A stretch of 9,261 nt of DNA from the NCBI GenBank assembly GCA_021799315.1, contig JAJZAR010000053.1, positions 1 through 9,261 of the forward strand. The letters run 5' to 3'. Below the pieces are notes generated by a model. That model did not search any database, was not told the DNA's origin, and worked only from the letters and a program-made list of their open reading frames with translations. Both the position numbers and the translations under genes were made by a program. This DNA is from Thermoplasmata archaeon (GTDB lineage Archaea; Thermoplasmatota; Thermoplasmata; Thermoplasmatales; Thermoplasmataceae). Below are positions 1 to 5,978 of this stretch, in pieces; within the stretch, counting starts at the first letter, position 1, and each line of letters starts with the position of its first letter.

Positions 1-419
1 TGGCAAAACTTGGTGCAGGAATTGATTTTGTCAGTATAGATCTCGTGCCTATAGGATCAGACAACTTCAAAAAACACATAGTGGAAAAGAATGCAGATTA
101 TAGTGGTTTTCTTAGATTCATACTACCTCCTGCAGGCAGGATCAGAGTGAAGAGAGTCTCAAACAGAACATATGAGTTTGATTTTTCCGAATCCGTATCG
201 CTGAATAATGGTAAAATAGTCAATATTCAGGCAGATTTCAATTTCGATGGGATATTTATTCCAACAACGGGATTTGCAATTACGGGTGGGAGGAATAAAG
301 AAAGAGGATTGATTCTCACTCAGGAATTTCAGAAATCCGGCAAAGTTAATGCGGCTTTTAAAATTGAAGATGATCAGGGAGGAGAAGCGCTTATAATAAA
401 AGAGATTGAGGTGAGTTAA
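1..419 (+). CDS. Unknown protein, 3' part only (first gene of the helicase-nuclease operon)
   Basis: The reading frame is open from the left edge (first full codon at 3) to TAA at 417-419, giving about 138 visible residues. The GTG at 45 is internal to this open frame, so the gene most likely begins outside the window. I do not recognise the family. The visible part alternates hydrophobic and polar residues and ends AFKIEDDQGGEALIIKEIEVS, suggesting a beta-rich C-terminal domain (inference). It stops one base before the TTG start of the helicase, and its last codons carry that gene's Shine-Dalgarno sequence, so the two are co-transcribed and translationally coupled. In restriction operons this position is often held by a methyltransferase or specificity subunit, but no methyltransferase motif is visible, so that role is only a possibility. 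Confidence 0.65.
   Translation, partial: AKLGAGIDFVSIDLVPIGSDNFKKHIVEKNADYSGFLRFILPPAGRIRVKRVSNRTYEFDFSESVSLNNGKIVNIQADFNFDGIFIPTTGFAITGGRNKERGLILTQEFQKSGKVNAAFKIEDDQGGEALIIKEIEVS
408..414 (+). promoter_or_regulatory. Shine-Dalgarno sequence of the helicase gene
   Basis: GAGGTGA lies inside the last codons of the preceding gene, six bases before TTG at 421. This spacing supports TTG 421 as the start rather than the in-frame ATG at 439. Confidence 0.75.
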
Positions 420-420
420 T

Positions 421-2442
421 TTGCAAAAATATGGAACTATGCCTGATTCGTTCGTTCAATATGAAGAAGAATTCAAGAACTGGATTATGAGTGGTTACCC
501 CGGAGTGAGAACTGAAACCATGGAATTTATTGAACATCTCTTCCAACGGAATAGAGGATTGCAGATATGGGCTCATCAAAAAGAAGGCATTCTTCGAGTT
601 ATATATTCTTACGAAATTCAAAACAGGAATTTAGGAAACAAGTATCTACTAAGAATAGTCACTGGTGGGGGAAAAAGCCTGATAATAGCATCCATAATAG
701 CGTGGCTCAAATATTCTCATTCAATTGAGTTTGATAAATTCATATTAGTTTGTCCCAACCTTATTGTAAAAGACAGGTTAAATAGTGATTTTGTGCGTTC
801 CACGGAGAACGATATGAAAACTGTTTTCGAAAAATGGTCATTAACTCCAGATGATGACCTGAATAAGAATCTAAGTGCAACTGTCCTGGAGAGTGGCGGC
901 AATCCACAAAATATGCTCACCGCGGATGTTGTGATCACGAATATACAGGAGCTCTACACAACAGGAACTAATACTGCTCGCAATCTTGACTTTCTGGTCA
1001 CTAAGGTTGGTAACATAGCGATATTCAATGATGAGGCTCACAATAGCGTGGCAGACGAGTTCAGTAGGGTCTTGGGCATCCTAAAGAGTAAGACTTTGCT
1101 GAGATTGGATACCACAGCCACTCCTGAAAGAGCAGATGGTAGCTATCCGGATTCCAAGCTCATCTACAGTTTTGACATAACTGCGGCAATGGAATCAACA
1201 TTTCCAGTAATCAAGAATATTATTGTACTTCAACCGGAATCTCACATAGTTGAAATCACTTATACAAATACACAAACCAAGGAAAGAAAGAAGATTACCG
1301 ATTTCACACCGGAAGAAATGGAGCAATACGAGAAGAAAGTCAAACCGTTTCAATGGATAATGGATCCTGCACCTATGAAGATGCTTCTCTCAATTTCCAT
1401 CAACGCACTTACCCAGAAAAAAAGGGAAGCCAATGGGGAATACAAACCACTTCTCTTCGTGGTTACAATGGGTATAGAAGAGGCAAAAAGGACTAGGGAG
1501 TTCTTAGAGAATGAATTCCACATGAAAACGTTGCTTATCACTGAGGAATCTGATGACAAGGAACGCGAAGAGGCAAAGAAGATAGGTTCACTTAGCAATC
1601 CTTACGAAGCAGTCGTGAGTGTATTCATGCTACGAGAAGGTTGGGACGTTGCCCAGGTATCTGTGATTCTCCTTCTTAGAAAGATATCATCGCAGGTATT
1701 TGGTCAACAGATTATCGGTCGTGGCCTAAGAAAAATTAAGAAAGGCTCATCAGAACCTGAAATACTCTTCGTTGTTGATCACCCGAAACTTGATCACAAC
1801 TGGCTGTGGAAATTGATGAATGTTAGCAGAATAAGGCAAGATATTCTTCCGGGTGAGGAGATAGGAATGGAGGAAATTCCAGCTAGAACTCAGTTTATAC
1901 AAAAACTCCTTAATCCAGACAAATTAATAATGGTTAAACCTCCAGCTATTGATGCCGGTTTCCAGACGAAGTTAGAGGAAATAAGAAGAAAATTGAAGGA
2001 TGAAGAAACTGTTCGTGACTGGAGAGAGAAATTGGAAGCGGCTACCTATGATACCTCTGAGTCGATAGAAATCACTGCAGTTATTATGGATAGAATTAGA
2101 AGAAAATCCGTAGGAAAAAAATTCGGTTCAGAGGTTGAAGATAAAGGAAAAGGCCAACTATTTACAGGGGCTTCAAGCTTTAGCCTTAACGCCAGCGACG
2201 TTACTTTTGAATTAATAACCTTGGTTAAGTCGCTAATCGAAGAAAATGCCTATGACATAACCAAACAGGAGAGACTTTACAATATTGTTATGGATCATGT
2301 TTGTCATAAATTCCTAAAAGATAAGCCGTTATCTTCTGCAAATGAAGAAGAACTGGAAACCGTAGTTCGATTTATTCCGGAAATAAAAAGAAATTTTTCT
2401 AAAGAGATATTGAAGGGAATTTTTTCGGAAGGTGGTGTTTAG
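421..2442 (+). CDS. Type III restriction-like superfamily 2 DEAH helicase
   Basis: A 673-residue SF2 helicase/translocase of the kind found in type III restriction Res subunits. The helicase motifs are all visible: an upstream Gln (WAHQKEGI, 50-57), Walker A TGGGKS (81-86), motif Ia near LVCPN (109-113), Walker B DEAH (204-207), motif III TTATPER (231-237), LLFVVT (344-349, motif IV region), REGWDV (405-410, motif V) and QQIIGRGLRK (429-438, motif VI). The GRGLR form of motif VI is typical of Res proteins. Residues 470-673 form a charged helical extension without recognisable motifs. No nuclease domain is fused; a separate nuclease gene starts two bases after the stop codon. The start is TTG 421, set by the SD at 408-414. 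The intact motifs suggest an active ATP-dependent DNA translocase. Role in restriction or phage defence is inferred from family and operon. Confidence 0.9.
   Translation: MQKYGTMPDSFVQYEEEFKNWIMSGYPGVRTETMEFIEHLFQRNRGLQIWAHQKEGILRVIYSYEIQNRNLGNKYLLRIVTGGGKSLIIASIIAWLKYSHSIEFDKFILVCPNLIVKDRLNSDFVRSTENDMKTVFEKWSLTPDDDLNKNLSATVLESGGNPQNMLTADVVITNIQELYTTGTNTARNLDFLVTKVGNIAIFNDEAHNSVADEFSRVLGILKSKTLLRLDTTATPERADGSYPDSKLIYSFDITAAMESTFPVIKNIIVLQPESHIVEITYTNTQTKERKKITDFTPEEMEQYEKKVKPFQWIMDPAPMKMLLSISINALTQKKREANGEYKPLLFVVTMGIEEAKRTREFLENEFHMKTLLITEESDDKEREEAKKIGSLSNPYEAVVSVFMLREGWDVAQVSVILLLRKISSQVFGQQIIGRGLRKIKKGSSEPEILFVVDHPKLDHNWLWKLMNVSRIRQDILPGEEIGMEEIPARTQFIQKLLNPDKLIMVKPPAIDAGFQTKLEEIRRKLKDEETVRDWREKLEAATYDTSESIEITAVIMDRIRRKSVGKKFGSEVEDKGKGQLFTGASSFSLNASDVTFELITLVKSLIEENAYDITKQERLYNIVMDHVCHKFLKDKPLSSANEEELETVVRFIPEIKRNFSKEILKGIFSEGGV
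2431..2437 (+). promoter_or_regulatory. Shine-Dalgarno sequence of the nuclease gene
   Basis: GGTGGTG, preceded by GGAA, sits six bases before TTG 2444, the same layout as GAGGTGA six bases before the helicase TTG. The two GTG codons inside this motif (2432, 2435) are in frame but are better read as part of the ribosome binding site. Confidence 0.6.
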
Positions 2443-2443
2443 T

Positions 2444-2785
2444 TTGGCAAATAGCGGAATTTACAAAGATCCAAAGAAAAGCGCATACTCCATTGAATAC
2501 TATGAAAGTGAGCCTGAACACCAATACATGGAATTTCTTGAAAAGTCAGATGAAGTTGCCAAGTGGACAAAAAATCATGGGATTAGAATACCATACTTCA
2601 ATCTGGACGATAAATTAGCTCATTATACTCCCGACTTTCTGGTTGAATATAAGAATGGGGAGCAAGAAATAGTTGAGATAAAGGGTGGTCACCTTATCAA
2701 TAATCCTATAACGAGAAGGAAGAGCCAGGCCGCCATGGAATGGTGCAAAAAGAGAGGAATAAAATATACATTGAAGGAAGTCTGA
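2444..2785 (+). CDS. Small PD-(D/E)XK nuclease, TnsA/Res C-terminal-like
   Basis: A stand-alone nuclease of 113 residues (117 if the GTG at 2432 is used). The PD-(D/E)XK core is clear: an upstream acidic helix (ESEPEHQYMEFLE, about 21-33) that can supply a catalytic Glu, then YTPDF with Asp 64, then VEIKGG with Glu 78 and Lys 80. A C-terminal helix and strand (QAAMEWCKKRGIKYTL) matches the end of TnsA-like and type III Res nuclease domains. It presumably needs a divalent metal and cuts DNA. It begins two bases after the helicase stop and should work with it: helicase plus this protein equal the two halves of a normal type III Res subunit. A free-standing nuclease with another partner is possible. 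The family is clear from its motifs; the defence role is inferred. Confidence 0.8.
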   Translation: MANSGIYKDPKKSAYSIEYYESEPEHQYMEFLEKSDEVAKWTKNHGIRIPYFNLDDKLAHYTPDFLVEYKNGEQEIVEIKGGHLINNPITRRKSQAAMEWCKKRGIKYTLKEV

Positions 2786-3126
2786 TTGATGTGTGGAGGT
2801 GAATTCCACTTAATTAGTGTTTCTTTTTAAAATTTAACTTATTTCTGCATTTAGATGCAAGGAATTAATTCTCCAAGTCAAAGAGAACTGGACATTCTTT
2901 TCACTATAAATAATGCGCCTTTCGTGTGAATGCTCTTCTAAAACTTTCTTAATTCAATTTTTTTTTCCATTGATGGCAAGGTAGTAAGAATAGATTAGTA
3001 TTTTGAGGCAAGACCCCACAATTCATAAGAGATAATATCCCGAATTTAGTGTAAATTCTAAGAAAGGTAATCTTAAGCTTCAGCAACTTTAGGAACTCGA
3101 GGAAATTTGGTGTCGGAACATACTTC
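2786..3126. other. Gene-free convergent intergenic region
   Basis: These 341 bases lie between the 3' ends of the plus-strand nuclease gene and a minus-strand gene. No convincing reading frame is present. Visible elements are an orphan Shine-Dalgarno sequence (2795-2802), a T-rich tract (2820-2828), a small hairpin TGCAT/ATGCA (2846-2859), the palindrome GAATTAATTC (2862-2871), a TATA-like CTATAAATA (about 2904-2912) and a run of nine T (2958-2966). Confidence 0.6.
2820..2828 (+). terminator. T-rich tract, probable terminator of the helicase-nuclease operon
   Basis: TTTCTTTTT lies 35 bases after the nuclease stop codon. Archaeal transcription commonly ends at such T-rich tracts without needing a hairpin. 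A second candidate is the nine-T run at 2958-2966. Confidence 0.4.
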
Positions 3127-3708
3127 TTAACAACACGCAAAAGAGGCATTTGGATAGCTTGCACGAAATACTTCGAGGATTTCATCAATTTTACTATTTT
3201 CCATTTTTATGACTGGCAATGACACAACCTTTGATTCTTTCTCTTCCAAACCCCAAATAAAACCTGCTGAACAATAATATCTGCAACGGAAAAAAGAATC
3301 TCTATCTCGAGAAGCATCGCCTTCCATTTCAGTTAAAAGTGTATAGAAGATTATATTGCCGTCATATGAACAGTCATAAGTTGGCCTATCGAAGAAACTT
3401 CCATCTAAATATGAAGAGCAAAAAGGAGGCTGTTTCTTAAATTTATAATTAGAACTACATTTATGCCCGGCAGAACTTATATTATCCATTAAAAGTTTAT
3501 TGTTCTGCCCTTCTTCATTCTCTTGAAAGGCTTGCAAAATAGCCCAATGCGATCCTGAGCATTCTGGTGGAACTACTAAAGTAATGGAGGATGGCATTAG
3601 CTGTTGTCTCTCGTAGCCAAATATACTGAAAGAATAATCGTTTTTAGTAAACTTAAATTCGAATCTCTGACCACTCCTAGAATAAACCTTATAATCTATT
3701 TTTTCCAT
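3127..3708 (-). CDS. Unknown Cys-rich protein
   Basis: A 193-residue protein read from ATG 3708 to TAA 3127. A TTG at 3723 would add five residues but sits inside a hairpin and lacks a ribosome binding site. I do not recognise it. It has eight cysteines (about 50, 84, 97, 113, 142, 146, 192, 193), including CRYYC and a terminal ACC, many aromatic residues, and no membrane segment or signal peptide. The spacing could suit metal binding or disulphides, but there is no known zinc-finger pattern. The frame stays open for 18 codons after the stop (to a TAA about 57 bases downstream), too short to prove a nonsense mutation. It has its own upstream region, separate from the membrane-protein gene 170 bp away. 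AT-rich composition and its place between a restriction-like operon and an integrase fragment suggest mobile cargo. Confidence 0.6.
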   Translation of the reverse strand: MEKIDYKVYSRSGQRFEFKFTKNDYSFSIFGYERQQLMPSSITLVVPPECSGSHWAILQAFQENEEGQNNKLLMDNISSAGHKCSSNYKFKKQPPFCSSYLDGSFFDRPTYDCSYDGNIIFYTLLTEMEGDASRDRDSFFRCRYYCSAGFIWGLEEKESKVVSLPVIKMENSKIDEILEVFRASYPNASFACC

Positions 3709-3718
3709 TTTGAACGCC

Positions 3719-3736
3719 CACAATTTCTTAATTGTG
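3719..3736. repeat. Inverted repeat CACAATT-tctt-AATTGTG
   Basis: Perfect 7-bp arms around a 4-base loop, just upstream of ATG 3708 of the Cys-rich gene on the minus strand. It could be an operator or a leader hairpin; function is not shown. Confidence 0.55.
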
Positions 3737-3763
3737 CTTTAGAGTTTCCTTCTATAAGTTCTA

Positions 3764-3780
3764 AAGAAAGCTCCTTTCTT
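3764..3780. repeat. Inverted repeat AAGAAAG-ctc-CTTTCTT
   Basis: Perfect 7-bp arms with a 3-base loop in the leader or promoter region of the minus-strand Cys-rich gene. A TATA-like TTATAG (minus strand, about 3752-3757) lies between this hairpin and that gene. Confidence 0.45.
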
Positions 3781-3816
3781 GAATAATGAATCATGGGTAA
3801 TGGATTTTTAGAAACT

Positions 3817-3834
3817 CCACTCAAATTAGAGTGG
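3817..3834. repeat. Inverted repeat CCACTC-aaatta-GAGTGG
   Basis: Perfect 6-bp arms with a 6-base loop, 44 bases beyond the stop of the minus-strand membrane-protein gene. Read on the minus strand, a TTTCT stretch follows shortly after, so it may take part in termination of that gene. Confidence 0.4.
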
Positions 3835-3877
3835 TGACGTTTCAGTCAACCTTTCAATAATTTTTTAAAGATCGATT

Positions 3878-4603
3878 TCAGGAAGACATTAAGAATGCTC
3901 CATCCTCATCGAATTTGACGCTTATTTCTTCGGACTTTAATGGAAATTCTTGAACCTTTTCTATTATGCGTCTCATTATATCTGTGTCTTTTCTCTTTGT
4001 CTTCTTAAGGTTTCTGTATTCAATTCGAACACTATATAACAATAGCATCAATGAAATGGCTAAGAATACAAAGCCTGTAACTACTTGACCGATACTGTAA
4101 ATCCCCAGGTTTAGGTCATAAAAGGCGATCCCAAGAATTATATCAGAGATTCCGGCTGGAAATAAAATGACAAAGGCGGTACTTAAGAGTTCATTCGCTG
4201 TTTTCTTAATTGACCTTACTATGTTGTTATCATATATATTTCTATAACGGTATAGAACCGAATATTCACCAGAATCTTTGTCCATTTCACTTACATCTTT
4301 ATTAATTTTAAGCTCTAAGAGCACATCTCCATTTTTTATTATCATAGTGAAAATTGAAAATCCCGAGACGCCAAAGGCAATTATAGTAATGTAAACAGAT
4401 GAAATGGCCACTAGATTAACATCATAGAAAAATGAAGAGGTCAAAACTGAATAAACTGCTACAATGGAAGAAAGGAATAATGGCAAAAATTTTGCCATTA
4501 TTCCTATGATAAAAAAGTCCCGGTCATTAGATGCTAGATGATTTGCAAGAAGTTTATTGATAGTTTCAAAGTCATATTCGTATTTTGGAGTTGAGACCAT
4601 CAT
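3878..4603 (-). CDS. Unknown four-helix membrane protein
   Basis: A 241-residue integral membrane protein that I cannot assign to a family. Four hydrophobic segments are visible at about 31-58, 63-89, 139-162 and 168-192. They form two hairpins around a charged loop (90-138) rich in Asp, Lys and Tyr. A strongly basic stretch (RIEYRNLKKTKRK, about 193-205) follows the last helix, which by the positive-inside rule puts the 45-residue C-terminal tail in the cytoplasm. There is no cleavable signal peptide. Two adjacent ATG codons (4603, 4600) are possible starts, and a TATA-like box at 4634-4643 predicts a very short leader. Codons 33-43, in the first helix, lie in a perfect 33-bp palindrome. Two-hairpin membrane proteins occur near defence genes as possible effectors, but nothing here proves that role. 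Confidence 0.7.
   Translation of the reverse strand: MMVSTPKYEYDFETINKLLANHLASNDRDFFIIGIMAKFLPLFLSSIVAVYSVLTSSFFYDVNLVAISSVYITIIAFGVSGFSIFTMIIKNGDVLLELKINKDVSEMDKDSGEYSVLYRYRNIYDNNIVRSIKKTANELLSTAFVILFPAGISDIILGIAFYDLNLGIYSIGQVVTGFVFLAISLMLLLYSVRIEYRNLKKTKRKDTDIMRRIIEKVQEFPLKSEEISVKFDEDGAFLMSS
4473..4505. repeat. Perfect 33-bp palindrome inside the membrane-protein gene
   Basis: Positions 4473-4488 are the exact reverse complement of 4490-4505, with a single central base (A4489). The outermost pair is A/T and the next bases (4472, 4506) do not pair. The arms begin AGGAATAATGGC. The palindrome lies wholly inside coding sequence, covering residues 33-43 (IGIMAKFLPLF) of the membrane protein. 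It could fold as a 16-bp RNA stem early in the message, or bind a dimeric protein. Confidence 0.9.
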
Positions 4604-4633
4604 GTTCCATTGATTATTACTTGAAAATATTTG

Positions 4634-4643
4634 TTATAGTAAA
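4634..4643 (-). promoter_or_regulatory. TATA-like box of the membrane-protein gene
   Basis: On the minus strand this reads TTTACTATAA, centred about 35 bases before ATG 4603. With the usual archaeal spacing of about 25 bases from TATA box to transcription start, the mRNA would have a leader of roughly ten bases, which fits the absence of a Shine-Dalgarno sequence. Confidence 0.45.
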
Positions 4644-4681
4644 TATGACATAAGTAGGATGGATTAGGCAGTTATGTGTCT

Positions 4682-4981
4682 TTATATCCACCCCTCCACC
4701 CATTTCCTCATATCTTTCCTATCATCTTCCTCAAATGGAATATTCAGATAATGCTCATATTGTGTCGTTGTAGTATGCCCTTGGCTCAATGCTATCTGAA
4801 GCGACTTATCATGATAATAGAACACAAGCCATGATTCCCAGGTCTTCCTGAAAGTTTTGTTGTTTATAGGAGCTCCTTCAAGGATCCTTTTTGATAATCG
4901 TCTAAGCTTCATATCCAAGGCTGGGAGTTCTGGTAATGGATGTGGAACCTGAAACAGATCCGGCAAGAGAGTCTTTCCCAT
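4682..4981 (-). pseudogene. C-terminal fragment of a tyrosine recombinase (integrase)
   Basis: The 99 residues match the C-terminal third of an archaeal phage-integrase-type tyrosine recombinase. Visible catalytic features are the Arg of the HxxR box (FRKT, Arg 45, with Lys in place of the usual His at 42), the H/W position in SQGH (His 69) and the nucleophile Tyr 78 in HYLNIPF, nine residues after that His, the usual spacing. The N-terminal core-binding domain, the first catalytic Arg and the beta-strand Lys region are missing. An in-frame TAG lies three codons before ATG 4981, so the fragment cannot extend upstream in this frame. Whole integrases of this kind have roughly 300 residues. It is probably a remnant left by an integrated element, or a gene split by integration. 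It cannot be catalytic by itself. Confidence 0.75.
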
Positions 4982-4994
4982 AACAAACTATACA

Positions 4995-5059
4995 GGTGCG
5001 GCCAAGATAAAACTTTGAGGAGTTGAAACCTATGACCGCACCCATCTTACATGGTGCGG
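4995..5059. repeat. Three alternating GGTGCGG / CCGCACC arms after the ATPase operon
   Basis: GGTGCGG occurs at 4995-5001 and 5053-5059, and its complement CCGCACC at 5036-5042. The central arm can pair with either neighbour. The right-hand hairpin (5035-5060) has an 8-bp stem and 10-base loop; the left-hand one has a 7-bp stem and 34-base loop. The block lies between the end of the minus-strand ATPase operon (5089) and the integrase fragment. It may form the operon's 3' end structure; a switch between two folds is possible but untested. Confidence 0.65.
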
Positions 5060-5088
5060 TTGTATTAAAATTTTTGACGGCATGTCAC

Positions 5089-5976
5089 TCAAGCCTTTTC
5101 CCCTTTCGTCTTTCCATCTTCGAGTCTGTTCTCCGCAAGCACTTCCATCAGGCTTTCCAGATGTGTTTCAGCGGCATCCTTTTCGCCCAGTATGTCAGCC
5201 ATCTCCATTATGGTCTCCTTCTCCGTGTTGGCCCTGAGGATTGCCTTCTCGTACTTCTTTCCCTTCTTCTTTGCATATTCCTTGAGACCGTCAACCTGTT
5301 TCTTCAATTTCAGAATCTTGTCCTCATATTGGGTCCTAATCTGTGCAAGTATGAGATTTCTCTGCACATCAACCCTCTTGGCCACGTCAGGATCACCGGC
5401 ATCCATTATGAGATCCTTGAGCCCCTTCATCTCGGTCAGATAGGCGTTAAGGGAACGGAACTCATAATTGATCGATAGAAAATCTGGGGTAGTTGGCCTG
5501 AGTTTCTCCAGGTCCTCCTCCGTCAATCCCAGGTCGGGGTGTTCACTGAGCGTCTGTTCCACCACATCATCCCATGTGTTCACAAGCTCCCTGTACACAT
5601 GGTTTCTCTCCGCCATGAAATCTCCCTCGATTTCCCTGAAGACATGCTCCAGTGCCGATATGTTGTCCATCGGCATGACATACTTTCCGTTCAGCCTGAA
5701 CGACGACAGTTTCTTGCATTCCCTGTAGAATTTGACTTTCTTGTACTGGAAGACATTTTTCTGATCCTTGTTGAGCCTGTAGAATGTGGTCATCAGGTGG
5801 TCAACCGTGTTGTTGACGGAGTCTGCGATTCCGTCAACGTGCAGTTCAACCACATAGAACTTCTCAAATGGGTTCGCGACTTTGCTTGTGAGCGACTGCC
5901 CCTGCGGATCAGGTGATAGCACTCCGTTTTCCACATCATTGTTTTTTATTTCATTCTCAATTTCATTTTCAACCAT
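5089..5976 (-). CDS. Third component of the MoxR-VWA operon, helical C-terminus, function unknown
   Basis: A 295-residue soluble protein with no signal peptide or membrane segment. I do not recognise a named family. The first 35 residues are acidic and probably disordered (ENEIENEIKNND). Residues 36-165 hold a mixed domain with FYRECKKLSSF and KYVMPMD. Residues 205-285 are strongly helical and charged (EDKILKLKKQVDGLKEYAKK), probably a coiled coil. The ATG is preceded by GGAGGTG five bases upstream, and only two bases separate it from the stop of the VWA gene, so the two are translationally coupled. By analogy with other MoxR-VWA operons that carry a third gene, it may be the adaptor, scaffold or substrate of the ATPase-VWA pair. 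The layout loosely recalls DUF3150 proteins, which also sit beside MoxR and VWA genes; this is a guess. Confidence 0.85.
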   Translation of the reverse strand: MVENEIENEIKNNDVENGVLSPDPQGQSLTSKVANPFEKFYVVELHVDGIADSVNNTVDHLMTTFYRLNKDQKNVFQYKKVKFYRECKKLSSFRLNGKYVMPMDNISALEHVFREIEGDFMAERNHVYRELVNTWDDVVEQTLSEHPDLGLTEEDLEKLRPTTPDFLSINYEFRSLNAYLTEMKGLKDLIMDAGDPDVAKRVDVQRNLILAQIRTQYEDKILKLKKQVDGLKEYAKKKGKKYEKAILRANTEKETIMEMADILGEKDAAETHLESLMEVLAENRLEDGKTKGEKA

Positions 5977-5978
5977 TT

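Noticed and set aside
3070..3126. In-frame continuation after the TAA of the Cys-rich gene (EVCSDTKFPRVPKVAEA)
   Set aside because: It looks somewhat coding-like, but 18 open codons are expected by chance, so nonsense mutation or readthrough is not supported.
2949..3188. Minus-strand 79-codon frame overlapping the end of the Cys-rich gene, possibly a frameshifted continuation of it
   Set aside because: It overlaps the Cys-rich gene in another frame, has no ribosome binding site, and its hydrophobic, Leu/Lys-rich translation does not continue the composition of that protein. No slippery site or clear indel is visible.
4995..5042. tRNA-like acceptor stem (GGTGCGG ... CCGCACC)
   Set aside because: Only 48 bases long, with no D-arm, anticodon arm or T-arm pattern, so it is not a tRNA gene.
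5021..5042. CRISPR-repeat-like GTTGAAAC element
   Set aside because: Only a single copy, without spacers or further repeats.
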